From the NCBI RefSeq assembly GCF_014850955.1, contig NZ_JACXSS010000001.1, positions 2,852,001 to 2,916,000 of the forward strand: a DNA stretch of 64,000 nt, given 5' to 3'. Origin of the DNA: Methylomonas albis. Lineage in GTDB: Bacteria; Pseudomonadota; Gammaproteobacteria; Methylococcales; Methylomonadaceae. The position numbers and the translations under genes were made by a program. The notes beneath the pieces are model-generated. The model had not been told where the DNA came from and made no database searches. It was given only the letters and a program-made list of their open reading frames with translations. Positions 43,421 to 51,194 of the stretch are shown one piece after another (the stretch's first letter is position 1; each line of letters opens with the position of its first letter).

Positions 43421-44397
43421 AAGACAGCTACAAAGTGCTGCTGGTAGACGACGAACCGAATAATTTAAAGGTGCTGCAGCAGATACTCAAAGATCGCTTT
43501 CAACTACTGTTTGCCATCAACGGCGAAAAAGCCCTGGCGGCCGCCAAAGAACATCAACCGGACATTATTCTGCTGGACATCATGATGCCGAACATGGACG
43601 GCTACCAAGTGTGCACGCAGTTAAAAGCCGACCCGCTGACTGCGAAAATCCCGGTGATTTTTGTCACGGCGATGGGCGAAATGGAAAACGAAGCGCGCGG
43701 TTTCGATGTTGGCGCGGTCGATTACATCCAAAAACCGGTCTCCGGCCCCATCGTGTTACGCAGGGTGCAAACCCATTTATCGCTGGTGCGAGTAGACGAG
43801 CTGGACCAACTCGCCCGCGCCGCCATCGAAATGCTCGGTGATGCCGGCCACTATAACGATCCGTACACCGGCGACCACATCTGGCGCATGGCTGCCTATT
43901 CGGCGGCACTGGCCCGCGCCGCCGGTTGGACGCCATCGCAAGTGGCGATGATGGAATTGGCCGCGCCCACCCACGACACCGGCAAAATCGGCATTCCGCA
44001 CGGCATTTTAAAAGCGGCACGAGCGCTCAATGAAGAGGAATGGCCGATCATGCAGTCACATTCGCAAATCGGCTACGACATTCTGAATAAAAGCGATAAT
44101 CCGGTATTTAAAATGGCCGCCGAAATCGCCCGCCATCACCACGAAAAATGGGACGGCAGCGGCTACCCGCTGGGCTTGGCCGGCGAAGCGATTCCGGAGT
44201 CGGCCAGGATAGTGGCAATTGCCGACGTGTTCGATGCGTTGACCTCGAAACGTCCCTATAAAGAACCCTGGCCGCTGGAAGAGACTTTAAAATCGATGCA
44301 AAGCATGGCCGGCAGCCATTTCGATCCGCGCTTGCTGGCTGCGTTCATGGAGATTATGCCGGAAATTCAGCGCCTGAAAGCCGCCTGGGGCCAATAA
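43417..44397 (+). CDS. Response regulator with HD-GYP c-di-GMP phosphodiesterase domain
   Basis: 326 residues. Receiver domain with phosphoacceptor Asp54 (IILLDIMMPNMDG), acidic DDE at 11-13 and Lys106. HD-GYP output: HD dyad His186/Asp187 in APTHDTGKIGIP, HHHEKWDGSGYP (239-251) and ADVFDALTSKRPYK. All metal-binding residues look present, so it should hydrolyse cyclic di-GMP. Translationally coupled to the hybrid kinase by ATGA. The pair links an external signal to c-di-GMP levels. Confidence 0.95.
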
Positions 44398-44617
44398 ACG
44401 CCTAGTGAATTTTACTAAATATCGTATCGGTGACGAGTTTTCGTATCGGTTTAACCTGCAAATCGGCTTTTCTATCTCGCCCATTGTAAGCCGTTCCACA
44501 CCCAGGCCTTGGCCCACAAGGCTTGGCGGCCGTCTGAGAGCAAATCCAATTTGATTCGACAGTTTTGGCATTTTTTATGCTGCTTTGAATTTGTCATTCA
44601 ATAATAAGGGGCGTGTC

Positions 44618-44794
44618 ATGAGAACCTACGACAAAATACAAATCGGCGATGTCATTCACAGTAACTGGTATGGCGACGGCACCGTAGCCGACCTTAATGA
44701 AACCGGGACGGGCAAAATCAAATTCGGCAGATTCTTTGTGATGTTCAGGGAGTTTGAGATTTTTTATGCTAACGGCTGGATGCTATCGGTGTAA
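44618..44794 (+). CDS. Small protein, unknown function
   Basis: 58 residues from the ATG at 44618 with AAGGGGC upstream. Sequence MRTYDKIQIGDVIHSNWYGD, GTVADLNETGTGKIKFGRFF: a short all-beta fold of about five strands, perhaps SH3- or KOW-like, but no family assigned. Isolated. Confidence 0.55.
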   Translation: MRTYDKIQIGDVIHSNWYGDGTVADLNETGTGKIKFGRFFVMFREFEIFYANGWMLSV

Positions 44795-44861
44795 GGCCAG
44801 TAGCAAATTGCCACCCTTTTTAAGTGGCTAGCTATCAGTTTAGCCCGGACTTTAGCCAATC

Positions 44862-45398
44862 TTACGATTTGACCGCACTTTTACTGCCCAACAAAATCGT
44901 ATGGCGTTGATAGCTATCGTCCGGCGCTACGGCCTCGGCTTTCCGCAAACGCTCGGCTTGGTCTTTTTCTATCGCTTCCCTAAGTACCTCGCGGTAGGAG
45001 CGATTGATGTTATTAGCATACTGCGTGTCTTTTTTATCTTGTGTTTCGGCGATGGTCTTGGTGGGTTCGGGGTCATAACGTTCTGCAATTTCTTCAGCCA
45101 AGTTTTTCAGCTGCTGACTGATCGCCAAAGCCAAGGTCGACGAATGGGTTTTGCTTTCGTCCAAATTGAAAATTCGGATCATTTCATCGCGCAGATTAAA
45201 CCCGTACACCACCGGGTCGCCGTGCTTTTGCTGAAAATCGTAGGCGATATAGAAATCCAGCGGATTGCTAGAGCTCTTATCAAAAAAGATCGTGGCACTT
45301 TCCATGGTGTAATTCAGTGCCTCCACAAACTGCTTTCTAGCCTGCTCCATTTCCTCAAAAATAAAGTCATCGGCAATTTGTTTTACGATGTATTTCAT
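44862..45398 (-). CDS. Conserved hypothetical protein
   Basis: 178 residues with GGGGCGG before the ATG. Soluble, no signal peptide. The N-terminal half is alpha/beta (YIVKQIADDFIFEEMEQARK; ATIFFDKSSSNPLDFYIAYD), the C-terminal part helical and charged (SYREVLREAIEKDQAERLRK). No family recognised. Convergent with the small protein at 44618 and about 115 bases from the DUF4410 gene on the same strand. Confidence 0.6.
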   Translation of the reverse strand: MKYIVKQIADDFIFEEMEQARKQFVEALNYTMESATIFFDKSSSNPLDFYIAYDFQQKHGDPVVYGFNLRDEMIRIFNLDESKTHSSTLALAISQQLKNLAEEIAERYDPEPTKTIAETQDKKDTQYANNINRSYREVLREAIEKDQAERLRKAEAVAPDDSYQRHTILLGSKSAVKS

Positions 45399-45512
45399 AA
45401 TCCGCCCCGGTGTAAATTCGAGTTAACCGTCAAAATAAAACTCGCTGCATCCTACTCTGTTTCTTGCCTGCCGTGGTCATGAATACACTTCCAGCACCCG
45501 CGAGAGTGATGG

Positions 45513-46019
45513 TTACTTCCCGCTTGTCGTCGCCTGTTCAACAATATGCTTTGACGCTTCTTCCAGCAAAATGAGTGTCGATGTTTCTTCGCCACCAAAA
45601 TTTCGGAAAGTCTCGTATTGGGTGCCGGGCGCAAATTCCAATCCGGTAAAACGCTCGGCACCGTCGTAATCGACTAACAGCTTGCCGTTTTTTGTGTATT
45701 TGGCGTTATAGACCAACGATCCCCTGCCCGCGCCAAAACCTACCGTCAATCGTAATGCAGCATTACCCGGATCAAATGCCGAAATCGCCACATCCAGCCG
45801 CGTAGCATTCTCGTCGGTGACAATATTAAATCCCGCAGTTAATAAAGAAGCCTGAATATAACGCCTGAGTTTATCGACAATCTCCGCGTTCTCGCCGCTT
45901 ACATCAAGCTTAATGTCCTTGCCGTAACTCGAAACGTTTTCCGAAGATATTGTTTTCAGTTGGTGAGTCGAACACGCGGTTAAGATCAATAGCGATAGAA
46001 TCAAAGACAGTACGTGCAC
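45513..46019 (-). CDS. DUF4410-family lipoprotein
   Basis: 168 residues from GTG 46019. GAGG lies six bases upstream, while the longer open frame to 46103 has no start support. Lipoprotein signal VLSLILSLLILTACS, lipidated Cys near residue 15. The body fits DUF4410: KLRRYIQASLLTAGFNIVTD, TRLDVAISAFDPGNAALRLT, VGFGAGRGSLVYNAKYTKNG. These are surface lipoproteins of unknown role that resemble assembly or stress-related lipoproteins. Stands alone. Confidence 0.75.
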   Translation of the reverse strand: MHVLSLILSLLILTACSTHQLKTISSENVSSYGKDIKLDVSGENAEIVDKLRRYIQASLLTAGFNIVTDENATRLDVAISAFDPGNAALRLTVGFGAGRGSLVYNAKYTKNGKLLVDYDGAERFTGLEFAPGTQYETFRNFGGEETSTLILLEEASKHIVEQATTSGK

Positions 46020-46148
46020 ATTTACCTCAGTTTTTAAAATCCGTATTGCGTGGGCTCGATGTAATCGAGGATTCGTTGAATATAGCCCCCTCGATTCCGT
46101 CAACGCTTCATTTGGGATTGTATAAGGGGGCCGCTACGCGGTGGCTAC

Positions 46149-46505
46149 CTACCCAGCTGATTTGCCAATCACCGCAGGCAATTGCTTGGGCGCCTTGATG
46201 CGCAATTGTTTATTGATGTTATAGCGCCCGAACACCACCTCGATATCGCCCGTTGCCACCCCCAACTCTTTGGCCAGAAAGCGCACCATATGATCGGTGG
46301 CCTTGCCGCCCACCGGCGCGGCGGTGACGCTAATCTTAAGTTGCTGACCCTTGGGTTTGCCGATGGCATCCTGCTTGGCAGAAGGCGTACCGAGCACATT
46401 CAGCACCAGCACATCGCCATCCCAGCCGCAAAACGAATCCATCACCAATCCCTTGCCCGCTTCCTTAGCCCCGCCCTTCGCTTTGACTTTTTTAGGTTTT
46501 GCCAT
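46149..46505 (-). CDS. DUF167/YggU-family protein
   Basis: 118 residues. The DUF167 core is KISVTAAPVGGKATDHMVRF, LAKELGVATGDIEVVFGRYN, NKQLRIKAPKQLPAVI. An unusual lysine-rich N-terminal extension (AKPKKVKAKGGAKEAGKG) precedes it. Function of the family is not established. A hairpin-rich repeat lies upstream. Confidence 0.8.
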   Translation of the reverse strand: MAKPKKVKAKGGAKEAGKGLVMDSFCGWDGDVLVLNVLGTPSAKQDAIGKPKGQQLKISVTAAPVGGKATDHMVRFLAKELGVATGDIEVVFGRYNINKQLRIKAPKQLPAVIGKSAG

Positions 46506-46619
46506 GCTGTCGATTAATTCCGAAAAAATGCGTGTTTAAAAATGAATAACCAACGCGGTCTTTGCAAGACGACGCGGAGCGTCTGGGAACGCGTTGGCGC
46601 TATGAAGTGGGACGGGGTC

Positions 46620-46945
46620 AGTCCCCTATGCCGCGCCGAGCACCGGAGGTTTTGCCGAGATCAGCCCGCAGGGGAGCGGCAGGGAGAGCCTGCCCCGCTT
46701 TTCGGGCATGCCGCTCGTTTTCGGAGGGGCAGGAAGCCCCTTCCGAAAACCCTCGGCAAAACCTTCGGAGCGCAGGATAAAAGCGGCATCCGGGTCGCCT
46801 TTTCTTTGGATACTTTCTTTTGGCGACGCACAAATTCGCCTGGAGCGAATTTGAACAGCCGACCGGCTGGCCCGAAGGGCGAAAACCAGGGATGGTTTTC
46901 GTAGCGAAAGTATCGCGGTCCCCGGTCCGCGAACCGGCATTAAAT
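46620..46945. repeat. Hairpin-rich intergenic repeat element
   Basis: A large imperfect cruciform: outer arms CCGGAGGTTTTGCCGAG (46643-46659) and CTCGGCAAAACCTTCGG (46752-46768), inner arms GTTTTCGGAGGGGC/GCCCCTTCCGAAAAC. It is followed by smaller hairpins AAATTCGC/GCGAATTT, GAAAACC/GGTTTTC and CGCGG/CCGCG up to 46945. Overlapping short frames here are not convincing genes. Probably a MITE-like or REP-like element. Confidence 0.6.
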
Positions 46946-46993
46946 CAATCCTCGCGATAGCGAATCATTGTCGATCAAAACCGGCAATCCCGC

Positions 46994-47016
46994 GTGGGCA
47001 CAAAAACCGTGCCCAC
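46994..47016. repeat. GTGGGCAC hairpin repeat next to the IS110 left end
   Basis: Perfect 8 bp inverted repeat GTGGGCAC/GTGCCCAC with a 7-base loop, followed by CCTT. The IS110 non-coding leader begins directly after it, so this may be the element's insertion target (inference). Confidence 0.55.
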
Positions 47017-47029
47017 CCTTGTATGATGA

Positions 47030-47270
47030 ATTTTAACAACCGATAGCGCAGAAAAACCGATTAAGCTGTCATCGTTCATTGGGAGGCCGTCCCACCCTGA
47101 GGACTGGTAGTTTACCAGAGCCTGTCCGTGTAGATTGGCCCCCGCCCTATTCACCCATACCGTGGAGTATCCGAGGCTAAGAGCCTGCATACACAAGGAA
47201 GGTAGGTGCATGTGCAGGGTCGGGAACCGATGAATAGTGTACTTCCCTTTAACTGTATTCAAAAACGATT
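47030..47270 (+). ncRNA. Candidate IS110 bridge RNA region
   Basis: About 240 non-coding bases precede the IS110-type transposase. It contains hairpins such as CTGGTA-GTT-TACCAG near 47105-47119 and CCTGCATACAC..GTGCATGTGCAGG near 47188-47221. IS110-group elements carry a structured RNA in the left end that pairs with target and donor DNA (established for IS621). The length and position fit. Exact ends and the pairing loops were not determined. Confidence 0.5.
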
Positions 47271-48308
47271 ATGACGAACCGCCCGCTCAACACTACCGCT
47301 GAATCTGTCCATCGCCTGTTTGCCGGCGTGGATGTGGGAGCCGATGAATTGGTGTTGGTGATCCGCAAGAACGGCAAGCCGTTCGATCCGCAAAAATATG
47401 CCAATACCCGTAGCGACCGTACCCGGTTGGTCAATAAGCTGATCAAATTACCCGGCATCAAGGTGTGCCTGGAAGCCACCGGCATTTACCATTTCGATCT
47501 GGCGATTGCGCTGCATGACACCGGTATTCCTGTGATGGTGGTCAATCCCAAGGCCTCGCATAACTTCGCCAAGGTATTGATGAAAAACAGTAAAACCGAT
47601 GCTGTCGATGCCAATACCCTGGCTGAATATGTCGAGCGCATGAATTTCGTCGCCTGGACTCGTCCGTCAAATCAAAGCCTAGCCTTGCGCTATTATGCTC
47701 GTCGCATCGATGCGTTGACCGGTCAAAAGGCCGCCGCGAAAAATCATCTGCATGCGCTGAGTGCGACAGAGGAAACTCCGAAGGCCTTGCTGCGCGATGC
47801 CAAGCTGGCGATTAGTCAACTGGAAAAGCGCATCAATACCCTGGCTAGCGAGGCGCTAGCGTTGATCGACAAGCATCCGGAACTTCAGCGCATATTCGAA
47901 CTGTTGACCGGCATCAAAGGCATTGCCCAAACCAGCGCCATTGCCTTGATGGGCGAGCTGCTGTTATTGCCGCCCAATCTGTCGCACCGTGAATGGGTCA
48001 AGTTTGCCGGACTCGATCCCAAGGCCTTTGAATCCGGCAAAAGCATACACAAGAAAATGCGGCTGTCCAAAGCCGGTAACCGGCATATTCGCTCCGCGTT
48101 GTATATGCCGGCCTTGAGTGCTAAACAGCATGATCCACATGTGCGAGCTTATTTCCAGCATCTGATCGACAACGGCAAGAAACCGTTACAAGCTGTCTGC
48201 GCTGTCATGCGTAAATTGTTGCATGCGATCCATGGCATGTTGAAGCACGACCAGCCGTTCGATAACACACAGTTTTATGCCATCCCTGAATCGATCATCG
48301 CTGAGTAA
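47271..48308 (+). CDS. IS110-family transposase (DEDD recombinase)
   Basis: 345 residues, apparently intact. N-terminal RuvC-like DEDD domain: FAGVDVGADELVLVI (first Asp), KVCLEATGIYHFDLA (Glu) and KNSKTDAVDANTLAEY (the Asp pair). C-terminal transposase_20 domain: LLTGIKGIAQTSAIALMGEL, then KFAGLDPKAFESGKSIHKKM and RLSKAGNRHIRSALYMPALS, with the catalytic serine expected in this region. The long upstream leader points to the IS110 subgroup with RNA-guided insertion. No terminal inverted repeats are evident, as usual for the family. The element looks potentially mobile. Confidence 0.93.
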   Translation: MTNRPLNTTAESVHRLFAGVDVGADELVLVIRKNGKPFDPQKYANTRSDRTRLVNKLIKLPGIKVCLEATGIYHFDLAIALHDTGIPVMVVNPKASHNFAKVLMKNSKTDAVDANTLAEYVERMNFVAWTRPSNQSLALRYYARRIDALTGQKAAAKNHLHALSATEETPKALLRDAKLAISQLEKRINTLASEALALIDKHPELQRIFELLTGIKGIAQTSAIALMGELLLLPPNLSHREWVKFAGLDPKAFESGKSIHKKMRLSKAGNRHIRSALYMPALSAKQHDPHVRAYFQHLIDNGKKPLQAVCAVMRKLLHAIHGMLKHDQPFDNTQFYAIPESIIAE

Positions 48309-48452
48309 AAGATGATGAAATTTGTTGCTTTTGAACAGAGTATCTACCCGGCTGAATAAATTTAATTTAAGACTTGTGACCAAAAAATATCAGACAAATA
48401 TTCTCGAACAATAATCCTTGCGAGCTGGATTTATGCAGATAACATATAACCA

Positions 48453-48677
48453 TCAACTAACATCAAGTTCAATTGTCATTTCAGCTTTTTCGCTGTTTGA
48501 AAAATCAAAATGACGGGATATGCAAACGAATGTCAGTGCTATATTATTTGGAGAAGTTCTTATGGTTAACGTATCTCCAACATTTGGATAGATGGAGTAA
48601 TTAAATTTTATTATTCCTGATTCGCCAGACAAACACTTTTCAGCTGCTTGAGTAAAAACAGTATTTACATTAATCAT
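48453..48677 (-). CDS. Possible small protein, unknown
   Basis: 74 residues from ATG 48677 (MINVNTVFTQAAEKCL ... TIELDVS) in an AT-rich stretch, with GGGG about eight bases upstream. Sequence composition looks protein-like, but no family is recognised and the gene is isolated. The rest of 48309-48811 shows no gene. Confidence 0.35.
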   Translation of the reverse strand: MINVNTVFTQAAEKCLSGESGIIKFNYSIYPNVGDTLTIRTSPNNIALTFVCISRHFDFSNSEKAEMTIELDVS

Positions 48678-48811
48678 ATATAGAATCCCCATATTCATAT
48701 AAAAACTTCAGAGTTGTAGAGCGCATAAGCGATAGCGCCATGCGCCAAATGATTTAATGCCATTGCGGCGGAAGATGCTTCGCTTTTCCACCCTACTTGA
48801 TACAACTATCT

Positions 48812-49039
48812 TCACGCCGCCCGATACTGCCGCACATCAATCTCCACGCCAGCATTAATAGCGGACTCGGCCTGATTCAGAATCGAACGTGTGATGTCAT
48901 CGCTAAAATATTCTTCGCCGCAGTTATTACAAATCTGCGCCGGTACGTTTTTAAACACCAACGTTGCAGAGCCTCGTTCCAGCGTCAAACTTGCGGTGCC
49001 GCTGGCGGTATCTCCATGTTTACAAATCGGACATTTCAT
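48812..49039 (-). CDS. YgiT-type zinc-finger antitoxin
   Basis: 75 residues from ATG 49039 with GAGGAAAC upstream. The two CxxC pairs (KCPICKH and QICNNCGEEYF) form the YgiT/MqsA-type zinc domain. The C-terminal part (SDDITRSILNQAESAINAG) is shorter than the helix-turn-helix of MqsA. It is the second gene of a DUF4258-YgiT pair: the ancestral toxin stop overlaps this ATG by ATGA. The toxin partner is disrupted, so this may now be an orphan antitoxin. Confidence 0.85.
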   Translation of the reverse strand: MKCPICKHGDTASGTASLTLERGSATLVFKNVPAQICNNCGEEYFSDDITRSILNQAESAINAGVEIDVRQYRAA

Positions 49040-49588
49040 GGGCGTTTCCTCTTGAAATCGTTTTCCCAAAGAGAGGGGGTTGGTTGATAGGCCGTAATTA
49101 CAATAAACTCATCATCCGCTGAAAATCTTGGAAACGGAGCGCAAGCGAAGTGAAGATTTTTAGTCCCCGATAGCCGTAGCGCCGGGCGGGTTTTCGCAGC
49201 GAAGCGGAGAAAACCTGCAAGGCATCGCGACACGGCGTCAAGTCATGCGAGAGCCGATGTTTCGACCCCCTGTTGGGTCGAAACGAGGTGACGCGGACGA
49301 ATCGGGGCCGCCGAAGGCATAAACTGCCAGCAAATTTTTCGCGCTGAAATCGGATGGGACCCATTTCAGCTTTACCGAAAAATGCTGGCGCTCCTGTTCA
49401 GCGGTTGCTGATAAAACATGAATCGGATTTCCGTTTACCCAACCCAAAACCAATTGGCTGGGGTACGGAGTATCGTTAGGATAATTCGCAATCACTTCGC
49501 CGCCGACCAACACCGACCGAATATCCTGATCAGTGATTCCGCGTTCAAACATACGTATGATTGCGTGTTTTCGATAAATCAGCTTCAT
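49036..49588 (-). pseudogene. DUF4258-family toxin gene split by an insertion
   Basis: From ATG 49588, one base after nrdJb, the frame encodes DUF4258: MKLIYRKHAIIRMFERGITD, VGGEVIANYPNDTPYPSQLV, GWVNGNPIHVLSATA. It then changes to unrelated sequence. The missing C-terminus (DDEFIVITAYQPTPSLWEND, then FKRKRP and stop) resumes after 49119 and ends at 49036, overlapping the antitoxin ATG. Removing 283 bases leaves 270 bases, exactly 90 codons in frame, so the gene was intact before one insertion. The current product would be a truncated toxin with a foreign tail. Confidence 0.85.
49120..49402. mobile_element. 283 bp multi-hairpin insertion inside the toxin gene
   Basis: The element begins TGAAAATCTTGG and ends CTCCTGTTCA, giving short TGAA..TTCA ends, with GC at both borders as a possible 2 bp target duplication. 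It contains four consecutive hairpins: AAAATCTT/AAGATTTT, GGTTTTC/GAAAACC, GTTTCGACCC/GGGTCGAAAC and a nested CCAGCA..TGCTGG with CTGAAAT/ATTTCAG. It codes for no recognised protein. A non-autonomous structured repeat (MITE-like) is the best reading. Confidence 0.75.
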
Positions 49589-49589
49589 T

Positions 49590-50273
49590 TTAGCCGCACT
49601 TGCTTTCACCGCAATTGAGACAAGTCATACACCCATCCATCAACACCATTGCTTTAGTCGAACATTTCACGCACAACACCGCTTTTTCCGGAAACGCCTG
49701 CCCCTCCGTAGTGCCATGCTGCGCTTCAAACTCCCGGCGTTTATCGTCGACCAATTGCTGGTGATGATCGCTGAGTTTGTCCGGCTTGATCATACCGATA
49801 TGTTTCATATGCGATTCGATGGCGTGACCGATCTCCGCTACCAGGGACGGCATGAATACCCCACCTTTTTTGAAATAGCCGCCCTGCGGGTCGAAAACGG
49901 CCTTCATTTCTTCCACCAAAAAGGTGGCGTCGCCGCCTTTACGAAATACCGCCGAAATCAAGCGGGTCAGCGCCAGCACCCATTGAAAATGCTCCATGTT
50001 TTTGGAGTTGATGAAGATTTCGTAAGGCCGGCGCTCCTGATGCACCGTGCCTTCGTTCAGGATGATGTCATTGATGGTGATATACAAAGCATGCTCGGAC
50101 TGCGGGGTTTTGATCTTATAAGTAGAACCCAGCAGCATTTCCGGGCGCGCCAGATTTTCGTGCATTTCTTCCAAGGAAGGCTTTTCCACCGCGGCCTCAG
50201 CTGCCGCTTCCAGGTTTTCTTTAGTCAGCACTTTGTAGCTGACGATTTTTTTATTGATTTTGTGTAGGGTCAT
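49590..50273 (-). CDS. nrdJb: Class II ribonucleotide reductase, NrdJb subunit
   Basis: 227 residues. It matches the separate C-terminal piece of split adenosylcobalamin-dependent reductases: RPEMLLGSTYKIKTPQSEHA, LYITINDIILNEGTVHQERR, PYEIFINSKNMEHFQWVLAL (TSCPD-type domain), then the cysteine-rich redox tail CVKCSTKAMVLMDGCMTCLN, CGESKC. The tail re-reduces the active site of NrdJa. In Pseudomonas nrdJa and nrdJb are adjacent; here a DUF3800 pseudogene and a terminator lie between them, so nrdJb needs its own promoter or read-through. The toxin gene follows one base downstream. Confidence 0.88.
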   Translation of the reverse strand: MTLHKINKKIVSYKVLTKENLEAAAEAAVEKPSLEEMHENLARPEMLLGSTYKIKTPQSEHALYITINDIILNEGTVHQERRPYEIFINSKNMEHFQWVLALTRLISAVFRKGGDATFLVEEMKAVFDPQGGYFKKGGVFMPSLVAEIGHAIESHMKHIGMIKPDKLSDHHQQLVDDKRREFEAQHGTTEGQAFPEKAVLCVKCSTKAMVLMDGCMTCLNCGESKCG

Positions 50274-50405
50274 GGGATTCTGCCTTGTGTATATTGGGTT
50301 ACACGAACCCGTTAAGGTTGTCTGTTAAAATCGTTGTTTGCCGAGCTTGACTCGCACGCTTGGCGACAACATAATGTAGCCAAGGATTGAGGATACTCGG
50401 TCGAC

Positions 50406-50436
50406 AAAAAGCCTCGGTGGTTACATCGGGGCTTTT
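50406..50436 (-). terminator. Intrinsic terminator downstream of DUF3800
   Basis: On the minus strand AAAAGCC and GGCTTTTTGT form a 7 bp stem with a 17-base loop and a T-run, located just after the DUF3800 gene and before nrdJb. It would uncouple nrdJb from nrdJa. Confidence 0.6.
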
Positions 50437-50442
50437 CGTTTT

Positions 50443-51188
50443 TCAGGGGTAGCATTTCAATCCATAACCATGTTTGTCGCCCCGACTGTTTTTATAAAAT
50501 TTATCGTTCACAATTTCGAAAGCTCTATTGCTTTGCTCGGGTCTCAATATATGCAGCCCTATTGGGCGCGCCACCAAATCGGCAAGCTGTAATCCGGCCG
50601 AATTACTTTTCTTGTCGGCAAACACCAACTGAAACGGCAAGGGTTTATGCAGATAACTATTGCCCGCGCAAATCCGCCGAAACTCCAATTCCAACTCATC
50701 GTCTTCAACCTTGCCACGCTGCTCCACGACAATATGGGTGATTGATTCAGGTTGGCGCAAACAATAAAAAATCCGTTCCAAACCAAACCGCAAGCCTATG
50801 TGATAAGGATTCTCCGCAGCTTGGTGCCTTTGGCGATAGCGTTCTTTATCTATCACGGTGCTCACAAGGGCAAACGGGGTGTTTTGAATAATTCCGGTTA
50901 GCTCGTTTAAGAAATCCGTTTTAAGTTGCTTGCTTTTCACAATGCAAAACTTCCACGGTCTCGCCGAATATCGGTTTCACGCAAAATCACCTGATCGTGC
51001 CCAAAATGCTTGAGTTTAAATTCTTGAATTAACGGAACAACGGCTTGCACGTAATCCCGTTTTTTAAAAATACAAAACATCAACACGAATATCGGATAAC
51101 TCGGATCGATACTCGTTAAGCCATGATCGCCACTTTCATCGACATAAACGATGTAATCGGAGAATGTCTCGCGCACCGCGGATAACAC
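50443..51188 (-). pseudogene. DUF3800 protein, split by a one-base frameshift
   Basis: The first frame (50937-51188) holds the N-terminus: YIVYVDESGDHGLTSIDPSY, VVPLIQEFKLKHFGHDQVIL, RRDRGSFAL. The second (50443-50940) continues the same domain: KSKQLKTDFLNELTGIIQNT, VIDKERY, EQRGKVEDDELELEFRRICA, GLQLADLVARPIGLHIL. Together 83 and 165 residues equal the normal DUF3800 length (about 248). The frames join at GTGA (50937-50940), so either one base was lost or gained, or two coupled pieces are made. DUF3800 proteins have an RNase H-like fold with acidic residues such as VDESGD. It sits six bases after nrdJa. Confidence 0.75.
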
Positions 51189-51194
51189 CGTTAA

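Noticed and set aside
46542..46940. Open frames on both strands around 46.6-46.9 kb
   Set aside because: They arise from the palindromic repeat; composition and structure fit a repeat better than a gene.
47030..47270. Coding sequence on the minus strand in the IS110 leader (46975-47262)
   Set aside because: No domain features; the position and hairpins fit the non-coding end of an IS110 element.
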